Shown: positions 8,772 to 18,273, numbered from the stretch's first letter. The stretch: 54,895 bases of DNA from Zunongwangia pacifica (GCF_023499215.1 NZ_JAKHSK010000034.1:1-54895), one strand, 5' to 3'. Numbers and translations are program-made. Notes: generated by a model not told the origin, from the letters alone.

Positions 8772-9563
8772 ATGGCAGAAGCGATTAAAGTACCAACCAT
8801 GGCAGAATATATGGCTGAAGGTAAAAAACCTGAAGTGCTGTTTTGGGTTGGCTGTGCAGGAAGTTTTGACGATCGTGCCAAGAAAATAACCAAAGCTTTT
8901 GTAAAACTTTTAAATGAAGCAGGGGTAGATTTTGCTGTATTGGGTACAGAAGAGAGTTGTACCGGTGATCCTGCCAAGCGTGCCGGAAATGAGTTTTTAT
9001 TCCAGATGCAGGCTGCAATGAATATTGAAGTTTTAAATGGCTACGAGATTAAAAAAGTAGTTACCGCATGTCCTCATTGCTTTAATACCATTAAAAATGA
9101 ATATCCCTCTCTGGGAGGCAACTATCAGGTAATGCACCACACCCAATTTCTTAAATCGTTGCTTAACGAAGGAAGATTAAAGGTTGAAGGAGGGAAATTT
9201 AAAGGTAAACGTATTACCTTTCATGACCCTTGTTATTTAGGAAGAGCTAATGGAGAATATGAAGCTCCTCGTGATCTTCTTAAAAAGCTTGAAGTGGAGC
9301 TTATCGAAATGCGCAAGTGCAAAAGCAACGGGTTATGTTGTGGCGCCGGTGGTGCACAAATGTTTAAAGAGCCAGAACCTGGTAATAAAGACGTAAATGT
9401 TGCCCGAACCGAGCAGGCCATGGAAACAAATCCTGAAATAATCGCCGCAGGCTGCCCTTTTTGTAATACGATGATGACCGACGGTGTTAAAAGTAAAGAA
9501 AAAGAAGATAGTGTCGCGGTTATGGATGTTGCCGAAATGATCGCAAATGCCAACGATCTTTAA
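8772..9563 (+). CDS. CCG-domain Fe-S oxidoreductase (HdrB-like)
   Basis: A 263-residue soluble protein with two cysteine-rich CCG domains. The first has GCAGSFDDR, an ESCTGDPAKR segment and ACPHCFNTIKNEYP. The second has HDPCYLGR, NGLCCGAGGAQMF and GCPFCNTMM. Such domains bind Fe-S centres in heterodisulfide reductase subunit B, LutA and GlpC. The close spacing to the preceding membrane 4Fe-4S gene argues that the two form one complex. No signal peptide is visible. The substrate cannot be read from the sequence. Confidence 0.88.
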   Translation: MAEAIKVPTMAEYMAEGKKPEVLFWVGCAGSFDDRAKKITKAFVKLLNEAGVDFAVLGTEESCTGDPAKRAGNEFLFQMQAAMNIEVLNGYEIKKVVTACPHCFNTIKNEYPSLGGNYQVMHHTQFLKSLLNEGRLKVEGGKFKGKRITFHDPCYLGRANGEYEAPRDLLKKLEVELIEMRKCKSNGLCCGAGGAQMFKEPEPGNKDVNVARTEQAMETNPEIIAAGCPFCNTMMTDGVKSKEKEDSVAVMDVAEMIANANDL

Positions 9564-9677
9564 TTCAGATATTTAAAAAATAAAATCCGATAAAGCCGAT
9601 TTTGTATGAAATTTGGCAGTCTTTTTGCGACTATAATTTTACAAATCAGCTTTTAATCATAAAATGACCACCACACT

Positions 9678-10163
9678 ATGTTAGTACCTTTTGAATCCTT
9701 ACCAGATAATTCCCGTGTGTGGATTTATCAGTCCAATCGTTCTTTTACCGATGAAGAACTTGTTGAAATTAAGCAAAAATTAGATGAATTTTTAACCCAA
9801 TGGACGGTACACGGCGCCAACCTTCAGGCCGGTTACGAGATAAAATATAAAAGGTTTATTACCATTGGTTTAGATCAGGAAGTTAATGCAGCTTCAGGAT
9901 GTTCAATTGATGCTTCAGTTCATTTTATTCAAAGGCTTGAAAAAGAATACAATGTCGACTTATTAGATAAGATGAATGTGTCTTTTAAACAGGGTGAATT
10001 TGTAGCTTATAAAACATTAACCGATTTTAGAAAACTGGCAAAAAACAAGTCGGTTTCCCCTAATACCATTGTCTTCAATAATCTTGTAAATAACAAAGCT
10101 GAGTATCTTTCAGATTGGGAGGTTCCTGCATCAGATAGTTGGCATAAGCGATTTATGAGCTAA
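9678..10163 (+). CDS. Conserved Bacteroidota protein of unknown function (often mislabelled ABC transporter ATPase)
   Basis: A 161-residue cytoplasmic protein beginning MLVPFESLPDNSRVWIYQS. It has no Walker A or B motif, so the label 'ABC transporter ATPase' that I recall for this family is not supported. Visible features are RSFTDEELVEIKQKLDEFLTQWTVHGANL (residues 21-49), a hydrophobic strand FITIGLDQ followed by the small Cys-containing loop AASGCSIDASVHFIQRLE, and a conserved-looking end DSWHKRFMS. The stop overlaps the next ATG in a TAATG junction, so translation of the following GH3 fusion is probably coupled to it. Confidence 0.7.
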   Translation: MLVPFESLPDNSRVWIYQSNRSFTDEELVEIKQKLDEFLTQWTVHGANLQAGYEIKYKRFITIGLDQEVNAASGCSIDASVHFIQRLEKEYNVDLLDKMNVSFKQGEFVAYKTLTDFRKLAKNKSVSPNTIVFNNLVNNKAEYLSDWEVPASDSWHKRFMS

Positions 10164-13102
10164 TGATGTTAAGAACCAGTTTCAGGTTATTCTTACCAGC
10201 ATTTTTATTTCTATTTGTTTTTAGAGGATCTGCGCAAAGCGGTACCACTCCAGATCCGTTATTAACTAAAGATAGCGTAGCACAAAAAAAATGGGTAGAC
10301 AGTATCTATTCCGGTTTTTCCCTGGAAGAAAAATTAGGGCAGCTATTTATGGTCGATGTTTTTACAAATGGAAGTGAAGCGGGTATAAAAAAAATACGAA
10401 ATCTAATTCAGGAAAATCATATTGGTGGAGTTATTTTCTCTAAAGGAGGACCGGGGAGAGAAGCCAGGATCACTAACCAATTTCAGGAGTTAAGTAAAAC
10501 TCCGCTTCTGGTAGGTATGGATGCGGAATGGGGATTGGCCATGCGTTTAGATTCTACTTTTGCTCTCCCGTGGAATATGACTTTAGGCGCTATTCAGAAT
10601 AACAAACTAATTGAAGAAGCTGGCGCCGCGATTTCCAGACATACCAAAAGACTGGGAATTCATATTAATTTTGCTCCGGTAGTCGATATCAATACCAATC
10701 CGCTTAACCCCATCATCGGTAATCGCTCCTTTGGAGAAAACAAAATAAACGTTACTGAAAAAGCCCTGGCTTTTATGCGTGGGATGCACCGCGAAGGAAT
10801 ATTATCCAGCGCAAAACATTTTCCCGGGCACGGTGATACCGATCAGGATTCGCATAAAACCTTACCATCGGTCAATTTTCCAAAAGAACGTATTGAAGGG
10901 GTAGAATTATATCCTTATCGAGAACTTATTAAGGATAGTCTCAGCAGTGTGATGGTTGCCCATTTAAACGTACCTGCTTTGGGCACTCAGGAGGGAAGAC
11001 CTACCTCACTTTCTAAAAAAGTAGTAACAGAAATGTTACGCGAAAATCTACAATTTAAAGGCCTAATTTTTACGGATGCTTTAAATATGCGCGGCGCATC
11101 GAATTATGATGAACCGGGAGAAATTGACCTTGCTGCTTTTAGGGCAGGGAACGATATTTTATTAATTTCTGAAGATGTTCCAAAATCCATAGCCAAACTG
11201 AAGTCGGCTTATCTTTCAGGCGAAATTACCGAAGATCGCTTAGCACATTCGGTAAAAAAGATTTTAAAAGCAAAATATAAAGCCGGTTTAAACCATTACG
11301 AGCCTATTGCAGAACGATTTCTTTATGAAGAACTAAATAATGTTCGAGATGATGCTTTGTATGAGAAATTGATGGAAAATGCCATGACTTTAATTAGAAA
11401 TAATAAAGGAATGGTTCCTATCAAACACCTGGATGAGCAAAAAATAGCCTATGTTGAATTAGGAGATGACGATGGCAGCCCTTTTCTTCAGCAATTAAAG
11501 AAATATGCGAAAGTAGATCATATTTCCGCAGAAAGATTACCCGATCTTTTATACAAGCTTAAAAATTATAATTATGTAATTGTTGGTTTCCACAAGAGCA
11601 ATAAAAATCCTTGGAAATCGTATCGATTTAGTGGTAAAGACTTATTGTGGCTGCATGAAATTGCGAAAGAAAATAATACATTATTATCCGTTTTTACCAG
11701 TCCATATTCACTTTTAGATATTCGTAGTACAACCAATCTTCAAAGCATTTTAGTAGCCTATCAAAATAGTGAAGTTGCACAGCAAAAAGCAGCTCAGGTG
11801 ATTTTTGGAGCTATTGAGGCAAAAGGAAAATTACCGGTAAGTACGGGAATTGAGTTTCCAGAAGGTACGGGATACGACACCAAAGCGATTGAGCGATTAA
11901 GTTACGGCGTTCCTGAAACGGTAGGTATGAACTCTTTTAAGTTAAAGAAAATCGATTCTATCGTTAATTATGCGATTGCCAAGAAAATGACTCCTGGGGC
12001 ACAGGTTTTAGTGGCTAGAAAAGGTAAGGTTATCTATAGTAAAAATTTTGGATTTTATACTTACGAGCATATCAAACCCGTTTCAGACACTTCGGTCTAT
12101 GATTTGGCCTCACTTACTAAAATTTTGGCTACGCTACCACTGGTTATGGAACAGGTAGAAGAAGGAATTATAGATTTTGATACAAAATTGGGCGAAATAA
12201 TGCCCGTTTTTAAAGGCACCAATAAAGAGAACATAAGACTACAGGATATGCTAATGCATTACGCACGTTTAAAAGCATGGATTCCTTTTTATGTACCCAC
12301 AATCGATGCCGTCACCAAAAGACCTTCTAAATTATATTATCATGAAACTGCCGACGATCGTTTTAATGCACAAGTGGCCGAGCATATGTTTATAAGGGAA
12401 GATATGCAGGATACGATTGTCGATATTATCGCCAAAAGCGATTTAAACCGAAAAAAGGAATATAAGTATAGTGATTTACCTTTTTATATTCTTAAATATT
12501 ACTTGGAGGCCTATTACAAAACCAATCTTAACAGTTTAACACAGGATCATTTGTATAAATCTTTAGGTGCAAATTATACAGGATATTTACCGCTCACCAG
12601 ATTTTCTTTAGACGAAATTGTACCAACCGAAAATGATAAATTATGGCGTGGACAACTGGTACATGGTTATGTTCATGACCAGGGAGCAGCAATGCAGGGA
12701 GGTATTGGCGGACATGCCGGATTATTTAGTAATGCCAACGATGTTGCTAAAATTATGCAAACCTATTTACAGGGTGGATCCTACGGAAGTGAAAAGTATT
12801 TAAAGCCGGGTACAATTGAAAAATTTAATACCTGTTATTATTGCAAAGAAAATGTAAGGCGTGGGGTAGGTTTCGACAAACCACAAATTAGAGGTGGTGG
12901 TCCTGCCTGTTCTTGTGTTTCAAAAAGTAGTTTTGGGCATAGTGGATTTACAGGAACATTTGCATGGGCAGATCCTGAAGAAGAATTAGTTTATATTTTT
13001 CTATCGAATAGAGTGTATCCCGATTCTACAAACAGGAAACTGATTCATGAAGATATCCGAACAAAAATTCAGCAGGTTATTTATGATGCTATCGATTATT
13101 AA
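10163..13102 (+). CDS. GH3 beta-N-acetylglucosaminidase fused to a class C beta-lactamase-like serine hydrolase
   Basis: A 979-residue exported fusion. Signal peptide about 1-25. The GH3 domain (40-580) has the NagZ signature KHFPGHG (218-224) with DSH (229-231), whose His/Asp dyad acts as general acid, and the candidate nucleophile Asp305 in FTDALNMRG. The second domain (590-979) is a penicillin-binding-protein-like hydrolase with SLTK (650-653), YSD (769-771) and HSG (926-928) as the three active-site motifs, so both halves look intact. GH3 enzymes with this signature remove N-acetylglucosamine, for example from peptidoglycan fragments. The serine hydrolase could act on peptides or esters of the same fragments. 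There are two possible adjacent ATG starts (10163 and 10166). Confidence 0.9.
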   Translation: MMLRTSFRLFLPAFLFLFVFRGSAQSGTTPDPLLTKDSVAQKKWVDSIYSGFSLEEKLGQLFMVDVFTNGSEAGIKKIRNLIQENHIGGVIFSKGGPGREARITNQFQELSKTPLLVGMDAEWGLAMRLDSTFALPWNMTLGAIQNNKLIEEAGAAISRHTKRLGIHINFAPVVDINTNPLNPIIGNRSFGENKINVTEKALAFMRGMHREGILSSAKHFPGHGDTDQDSHKTLPSVNFPKERIEGVELYPYRELIKDSLSSVMVAHLNVPALGTQEGRPTSLSKKVVTEMLRENLQFKGLIFTDALNMRGASNYDEPGEIDLAAFRAGNDILLISEDVPKSIAKLKSAYLSGEITEDRLAHSVKKILKAKYKAGLNHYEPIAERFLYEELNNVRDDALYEKLMENAMTLIRNNKGMVPIKHLDEQKIAYVELGDDDGSPFLQQLKKYAKVDHISAERLPDLLYKLKNYNYVIVGFHKSNKNPWKSYRFSGKDLLWLHEIAKENNTLLSVFTSPYSLLDIRSTTNLQSILVAYQNSEVAQQKAAQVIFGAIEAKGKLPVSTGIEFPEGTGYDTKAIERLSYGVPETVGMNSFKLKKIDSIVNYAIAKKMTPGAQVLVARKGKVIYSKNFGFYTYEHIKPVSDTSVYDLASLTKILATLPLVMEQVEEGIIDFDTKLGEIMPVFKGTNKENIRLQDMLMHYARLKAWIPFYVPTIDAVTKRPSKLYYHETADDRFNAQVAEHMFIREDMQDTIVDIIAKSDLNRKKEYKYSDLPFYILKYYLEAYYKTNLNSLTQDHLYKSLGANYTGYLPLTRFSLDEIVPTENDKLWRGQLVHGYVHDQGAAMQGGIGGHAGLFSNANDVAKIMQTYLQGGSYGSEKYLKPGTIEKFNTCYYCKENVRRGVGFDKPQIRGGGPACSCVSKSSFGHSGFTGTFAWADPEEELVYIFLSNRVYPDSTNRKLIHEDIRTKIQQVIYDAIDY

Positions 13103-13162
13103 GGAAAACTGCCCAAAAATGATTAAATTGAATCGGATATCGCCGGTTTTAAAAACGCATTA

Positions 13163-14311
13163 ATGAGAATAGCAATTGTTTGTTATCCCACCTTTGGTGG
13201 TAGTGGAGTAGTAGCTACAGAACTTGGGCTAGCACTTTCCAGAAGAGGTCACGAAATTCATTTTATAACCTATAAACAGCCGGTAAGACTCGATCAGCTT
13301 TCCAGCAATGTTAAATTTCACGAAGTTCACGTTCCTAAATATCCACTTTTTCATTATCAGCCTTATGAGCTTGCTTTAAGCAGTAAGTTGGTAAATATGG
13401 TTAAATTACACGATATTGAAGTGCTTCATGTGCATTATGCCATTCCGCATGCCTATGCTGGTTACATGGCCAAAAAGATGCTGGAAGAACAGGGCATTAC
13501 TATTCCTATGGTCACCACATTACATGGTACAGATATCACTTTGGTAGGAAACCATCCTTTTTATAAACCCGCAGTGACCTTTAGTATTAATGCGAGTGAT
13601 ATGGTAACCTCGGTTTCTGAAAGTTTAAAACAGGACACGCTAGATCTTTTTGAAATTAAAAAAGACATTAAGGTTATTCCCAATTTTATAGATGTGTCCA
13701 AATATCAGCAAAAAGCGTTTACCGATTGCCAGCGGGAAATGATGGCTGAAGGAGACGAGAAAATTATTACGCACATCAGTAACTTCAGGAAAGTAAAAAG
13801 AATTCAGGATACGGTTAAGGTTTTTTATGAAATTCAGAAGAAAATAAAAAGCCGTTTAATGATGGTAGGAGAAGGCCCTGAAAAAGAAAAAGCTGAAGAA
13901 CTGGCTGAAGAACTTGGCATTCAGGATAAAGTAATGTTCCTGGGACAAAGTCACGAGATAGATAAGATTCTATGTTTTTCAGACTTATTTTTGCTTACAT
14001 CAAAAAGAGAGAGTTTTGGTTTGGCGGCTTTAGAAGCGATGATAAACAGTGTGCCGGTAATTTCTACAAATACCGGTGGATTGCCCGAGGTAAATGAGCA
14101 AGGCGTTTCGGGATATTTATGTGATGTTGGTGATGTTAAAGGGATGGCTCAAAAAGCAATTTCAATTTTAAGTGATAATCATACCTTGCAAACCTTTAAG
14201 CAAAATGCTTACAAAGTGGCACAGAAGTTTGATATTAATCAAATTGTCCCTATGTACGAAGAGTTGTACGCTGAACTTTTAGAAAAAAGCATAAAAAAAG
14301 TGGAAAATTAA
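13163..14311 (+). CDS. bshA: N-acetyl-alpha-D-glucosaminyl L-malate synthase BshA
   Basis: A 382-residue GT4 glycosyltransferase that joins N-acetylglucosamine from UDP-GlcNAc to L-malate, the first step of bacillithiol synthesis. Diagnostic stretches are MRIAIVCYPTFGGSGVVATELG at the start, LHGTDITLVG (120s), VIPNFIDVSKY, the nucleotide-sugar site LLTSKRESFGLAALEAM and STNTGGLPEVNEQG. Length and motifs match BshA rather than other GT4 enzymes. The cytoplasm is the expected location. The remaining bacillithiol genes are not in the window. It follows the GH3 fusion by 60 bases and ends inside a strong bidirectional terminator. Confidence 0.95.
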   Translation: MRIAIVCYPTFGGSGVVATELGLALSRRGHEIHFITYKQPVRLDQLSSNVKFHEVHVPKYPLFHYQPYELALSSKLVNMVKLHDIEVLHVHYAIPHAYAGYMAKKMLEEQGITIPMVTTLHGTDITLVGNHPFYKPAVTFSINASDMVTSVSESLKQDTLDLFEIKKDIKVIPNFIDVSKYQQKAFTDCQREMMAEGDEKIITHISNFRKVKRIQDTVKVFYEIQKKIKSRLMMVGEGPEKEKAEELAEELGIQDKVMFLGQSHEIDKILCFSDLFLLTSKRESFGLAALEAMINSVPVISTNTGGLPEVNEQGVSGYLCDVGDVKGMAQKAISILSDNHTLQTFKQNAYKVAQKFDINQIVPMYEELYAELLEKSIKKVEN

Positions 14312-14325
14312 TTTCCACTTTTTTT
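14293..14325. terminator. Bidirectional terminator between bshA and the convergent beta-barrel gene
   Basis: GTGGAAA (14300-14306) pairs with TTTCCAC (14312-14318) and the flanking A run (14293-14299) with the T run (14319-14325), making a near-perfect palindrome usable on both strands. The bshA stop codon lies in its loop. Confidence 0.88.
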
Positions 14326-14345
14326 ATATAATCTTTTTAGATCGT

Positions 14346-14840
14346 TTAGAATTGGTATCTAATACCTATTGCAAAATCTGGAGAAAAATCATCGATAGCT
14401 TTATTATCGATAAAACTAATTTCTGGTCTTAAATCAAGAGAAAGTACCAACGGGATATCAAAATTATATTCAATTCCTACATCTCCAGCTAAAAATATAA
14501 AAGATTCATCATCATAAGGATCAGGACGATCATCGTCAATGCTTGCAAAACCAGCACCAGCACCGGCATACCAATTAAATCCACCTTCAATATTCCATAC
14601 CCACTGGTATAAACCAACAAGCTTTACGATATCATAATGTTTGCTGTTTCTCCACCCTAAATCGAATTCTAAGCGGTTATTATCATTTCCAACGGCTCTT
14701 TGGTACGAAATTTCAGGTCCAAAACCATCATTACCACCAATTCGTAGTCCTAAAGCATTATCAGCAATTTCCTGTGCATTTACATTTGTAAATAAAGCAG
14801 ACCCTAAGGCAACCATTGCAATTACTAAAAACTTCTTCAT
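14346..14840 (-). CDS. Small outer-membrane beta-barrel protein
   Basis: A 164-residue protein with a clear signal peptide (1-22, ending NVNAQ) and a C-terminal Phe (ending IGIRYQF), the usual signal for outer-membrane barrel insertion. The body alternates polar and aromatic residues, as in 'NRLEFDLGWRNSKHYDIVKLVGLYQW' read in parts (residues 55-81), and carries short acidic turns DDDRPDPYDDES. The size fits an eight-stranded barrel. There is no known function; it may be structural. It has its own -7 box and shares a terminator with bshA. Confidence 0.82.
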   Translation of the reverse strand: MKKFLVIAMVALGSALFTNVNAQEIADNALGLRIGGNDGFGPEISYQRAVGNDNNRLEFDLGWRNSKHYDIVKLVGLYQWVWNIEGGFNWYAGAGAGFASIDDDRPDPYDDESFIFLAGDVGIEYNFDIPLVLSLDLRPEISFIDNKAIDDFSPDFAIGIRYQF

Positions 14841-14864
14841 ATTTTGATTTTATTGATTTAAGGG

Positions 14865-14872
14865 CAAATTTA
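14865..14872 (-). promoter_or_regulatory. -7 box (TAAATTTG) of the small beta-barrel gene
   Basis: Minus-strand TAAATTTG fits TAnnTTTG and ends 24 bases before the ATG at 14840. No -33 TTG is obvious. Confidence 0.45.
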
Positions 14873-14977
14873 GTTTTTGAAGTTATTTTTAAAAGCTTCT
14901 TGTCGCCAATCTATTGTTAATTATCTTTAAAAATCTGTTAAGTTGTTTAACCTATTTTGCTTACTTTTAAAGGCTGT

Positions 14978-17899
14978 ATGGAAAAGAATCTTCAGCAATT
15001 AGCAGCGCGTCTGGACGGACAGTTATTCGATGATAAATTATGGCGTTCTATTTATGCCACAGATGCATCGGTATATAGAGAATTACCTTTAGCAGTTTGT
15101 TACCCAAAAAGCAATAAGGACATCAAAGAACTTATTCTTTTTGCGAAAGAAAACAATACCTCATTAATACCAAGAACGGCCGGTACTTCGCTGGCTGGGC
15201 AGTGCGTGGGTAAAGGTATCGTTGTAGATGTTTCTAAACATTTCACAAAGATATTAAGTGTAAATACCAAGAATAAAACGGTCACCTTGCAACCCGGCGT
15301 CATTAGAGACGATCTAAACCGAATGCTAAAGGAATACGGACTTTTTTTTGGACCTAATACCTCTACCTCTAATCGTTGTATGGTTGGTGGAATGGTAGGG
15401 AACAACAGTAGCGGGACTACTTCAATTAAATATGGTACAACCCGTGAAAAAACGGTCGCTTTAAAAACGATCCTTAGTGATGGAAGTGAAGCTGAATTTA
15501 AGGCGATCTCTAAAGAAGAGTTTAAAGAAAAGCTGAAATTAGACAATTTAGAAGGTGATATTTATAGAGCTATTTTCGAGATACTTTCTTCTGAAGAAAA
15601 CAAAAGAGAGATCATCAAAGAATTCCCACCACGAGAATTACATCGTCGGAATACGGGTTATGCGATAGATGAATTAATTTATTCTGATGTTTTTTCTGAA
15701 GATTCAGATGAACCTATAAACATTTGTCACCTGCTTGCCGGAAGCGAGGGAACTTTAGCCTTCACCACCGAACTTACCCTGCAATTAGACGATTTACAGC
15801 CCCCTGAAGCTGCTATGATCGCTTCACATTATAGAAGCATCGAAGATTGTCTACAAGATGTAGCTTCTACCATGGAACATTCGCTGTTTACCTGCGAGAT
15901 GATGGACAAAACCATTTTAGATTGTACCAAGCAAAACATCAAGTATCGGGAAAATCGATTTTTTATCGAAGATGATCCTCAAGCTATTTTAATGTTAGAA
16001 GTAAGGGCGAATACGGCAGATGAACTTCAGGAAAAAACGAAAGCTTTGCTGCAAACCCTTGAAAATAATGGAATAAGCTATGCCAACCCGATTCTTCATG
16101 GAGAGCAAATAAACATGGCTTCAGAATTACGAAAAGCAGGCTTAGGTTTGTTGGCAAATATCGTTGGGGATAAAAAAGCGGTGGCCTGTATTGAAGATAC
16201 AGCAGTAGCATTACCGGTTTTGGCCGATTATATTAATGAATTTAGCCAGATCATGAAATCGTACCAGCAAAATGCGGTGTATTACGCGCATGCTGGTGCC
16301 GGAGAACTTCATTTACGTCCCATTTTAGACCTTAAGAAAAAGGAAGATGTAGTGCTTTTTAGAAAGATCACTACAGATGTAGCGAAATTGGTAAAAAAAT
16401 ACAATGGTTCTATGAGTGGGGAGCATGGCGATGGCCGTGTTAGGGCAGAGTTTGTGGAAATGATGGTAGGCGCTAAGAACTATGCCCTTTTAAAGCAGAT
16501 AAAAGCGGCGTTTGATCCTCAAAATATTTTAAATCCCGGGAAAATTATTGATGCACCGGCAATGGATACTTCTTTGCGTTATCAACCCGATCGAAAAGAA
16601 CCGGAAATAAAAACCCTGATGAATTTTGATGAAAATCAGGGCATATTACGTTTGGCCGAGCAGTGTAATGGGAGTGGGGATTGCAGGAAATCTGCCGAAA
16701 GTGGCGGCACCATGTGCCCAAGTTATCGTGCTACAAAGAACGAGAAAGATACAACCAGGGCACGGGCCAATACCTTACGGGAATTTTTAACTAATTCAGA
16801 TAAGGAAAATAAGTTTAGCCACCAGGAGATTAAAGAAGCTTATGATCTTTGTTTAAGTTGTAAGGGTTGTAAAAGTGAATGCCCAAGTAGTGTAGATGTG
16901 GCTGCTTTAAAAGCCGAATTTCAATATCAATATCAAAAGGAATACGGTTTTTCGAAGAGGAGTAAAGCTTTTGCCAATAATGGTAAAATGAATAAAATGG
17001 CTTCTAAGGTTCCCGGGCTGGCCAATTTTATGTTTACCAATAGTTTTACCGCCGGGGTGGCGAAAAAAGTGATGGGCGTAGCCCCACAAAGAAGCCTGCC
17101 AAAATTAGCAAAAACTACCTTAAAAGCCTATTATTATAACAATAAAGAGCGCTTAGAACCTCGAAATTCGATAAAATCGGTATACTTTTTTAATGATGAA
17201 TTTACCAATTATCTGGATGCTGAAATTGGTATCGATGCATTAGAATTATTAAGTAAGCTGAATTATAAGGTTATTTTCGTAGATCACGAAGAAAGCGGCA
17301 GAGCACATATTTCTAAAGGTTTTTTAGAAGAAGCTAAAGCAATGGCCAATACCAATATTTCTGTTTTTAGCGATCTTGTTTCTGAAGATACCCCGCTAAT
17401 TGGTGTGGAACCTTCAGCGATACTTAGTTTTAGGGATGAATATTTACGATTAGCCGACGACCGAAAAAAGGCTGCTGAATTATCCAAAAACAGTTTTATC
17501 ATTGAAGAATTTCTAAAAAAAGAAATCGCTCTTGGAAACATCAAAAAAGAACAATTCATTGCTGAAGAAAAAAATATAAAGATTCATGGCCACTGCCATC
17601 AAAAAGCATTATCGAATACAGCGGTAACTTTCGATATTTTAAATTTACCTGAGAATTACAAGGTTACTATAATCCCTTCGGGTTGCTGCGGAATGGCGGG
17701 TAGTTTTGGATACGAAAAAGAACATTATGAGGTAAGTATGGCAGTTGGGGAACAGACCTTATTTCCTGCGGTACGAAAAGCGACGGAAGAAACCATAATT
17801 TCTGCTAACGGGACCAGTTGCAGACATCAAATCTATGATGGTACAAATCGCAAGGCACAGCATCCGGTAAGCATTTTACTAAAAGCTCTTAAACGTTAA
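14978..17899 (+). CDS. FAD-linked 2-hydroxyacid dehydrogenase fused to Fe-S subunit (YdiJ/GlcD-GlcF type)
   Basis: A 973-residue fusion. The N-terminal FAD-binding half (about 40-540) contains IPRTAGTSLAGQCVG, MVGGMVGNNSSGTTSIKYG, GSEGTLAF, YYAHAGAGELHLRP and GEHGDGRVRAEF, as in GlcD and D-lactate or D-2-hydroxyglutarate dehydrogenases. The C-terminal half has two ferredoxin-like Cys clusters (CNGSGDCRKSAESGGTMCPS; CLSCKGCKSECPS) and a CCG domain with HGHCHQKA and PSGCCGMAGSFGY. The architecture and length match YdiJ-like enzymes that oxidise a D-2-hydroxyacid and pass electrons to the respiratory chain. The open frame continues seven codons upstream to a TTG, but the ATG at 14978 is the better start. 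A terminator follows. Confidence 0.88.
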   Translation: MEKNLQQLAARLDGQLFDDKLWRSIYATDASVYRELPLAVCYPKSNKDIKELILFAKENNTSLIPRTAGTSLAGQCVGKGIVVDVSKHFTKILSVNTKNKTVTLQPGVIRDDLNRMLKEYGLFFGPNTSTSNRCMVGGMVGNNSSGTTSIKYGTTREKTVALKTILSDGSEAEFKAISKEEFKEKLKLDNLEGDIYRAIFEILSSEENKREIIKEFPPRELHRRNTGYAIDELIYSDVFSEDSDEPINICHLLAGSEGTLAFTTELTLQLDDLQPPEAAMIASHYRSIEDCLQDVASTMEHSLFTCEMMDKTILDCTKQNIKYRENRFFIEDDPQAILMLEVRANTADELQEKTKALLQTLENNGISYANPILHGEQINMASELRKAGLGLLANIVGDKKAVACIEDTAVALPVLADYINEFSQIMKSYQQNAVYYAHAGAGELHLRPILDLKKKEDVVLFRKITTDVAKLVKKYNGSMSGEHGDGRVRAEFVEMMVGAKNYALLKQIKAAFDPQNILNPGKIIDAPAMDTSLRYQPDRKEPEIKTLMNFDENQGILRLAEQCNGSGDCRKSAESGGTMCPSYRATKNEKDTTRARANTLREFLTNSDKENKFSHQEIKEAYDLCLSCKGCKSECPSSVDVAALKAEFQYQYQKEYGFSKRSKAFANNGKMNKMASKVPGLANFMFTNSFTAGVAKKVMGVAPQRSLPKLAKTTLKAYYYNNKERLEPRNSIKSVYFFNDEFTNYLDAEIGIDALELLSKLNYKVIFVDHEESGRAHISKGFLEEAKAMANTNISVFSDLVSEDTPLIGVEPSAILSFRDEYLRLADDRKKAAELSKNSFIIEEFLKKEIALGNIKKEQFIAEEKNIKIHGHCHQKALSNTAVTFDILNLPENYKVTIIPSGCCGMAGSFGYEKEHYEVSMAVGEQTLFPAVRKATEETIISANGTSCRHQIYDGTNRKAQHPVSILLKALKR

Positions 17900-17933
17900 A
17901 TATTGAGACGATAACAGGTGTTAAACCGAATTT

Positions 17934-17967
17934 AAAGGGATTAGTTTTTATAATTGATCCCTTTTTT
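17934..17967 (+). terminator. Rho-independent terminator after the FAD/Fe-S dehydrogenase
   Basis: AAAGGGAT (17934-17941) pairs with ATCCCTTT (17957-17964) across a 15-base loop and runs into six T. Confidence 0.8.
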
Positions 17968-17975
17968 AATCCATC

Positions 17976-18018
17976 ATTAAGGGGTTAATTCCCCGAGGCT
18001 TGACTCTAAATTATAAAA
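17976..18018 (-). repeat. Degenerate partial copy of the 104-bp interspersed repeat (inverted)
   Basis: AAGGGGTTAATTCCCCGAGG and the next bases CTTGACTC resemble the reverse complement of the middle of the repeat at 44251-44354 (GTTTAATACCCCGAGGCTTG there). The rest of the gap 17968-18273 shows only a 66-codon minus-strand frame with no family features, which I did not accept as a gene. Confidence 0.45.
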
Positions 18019-18273
18019 AAGTTTTTTCGATTCAACCTTACAGGCTTGCCTGGAGGTTCTTGATTTTTCTGATCATAATGTTTCCATTTTTTCAAATTAT
18101 AAAGAAAGTTTTTCTGTTTATACCTCTCTGGATTATCATAAACTTTTCTTCTTCGATAAATTATGCAAGTAACTAGTTGTGCATTAAAATTTTGTAGAAT
18201 ATTCACATTTTTTTAAAAGATTTTATTCCTTTTATTTCGCCCAATCTCCTGAATAATAGTCAGATTTGGTTAT

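Noticed and set aside
9678-10163. Calling this protein an ABC transporter ATPase
   Set aside because: It has no P-loop, signature motif or Walker B; the name would come only from inherited annotation.
18006-18206. A 66-codon minus-strand frame in the gap before the YadA-head gene
   Set aside because: No recognisable domain, no -7 box, its end overlaps a degenerate repeat, and it lies in the long upstream region of another gene.
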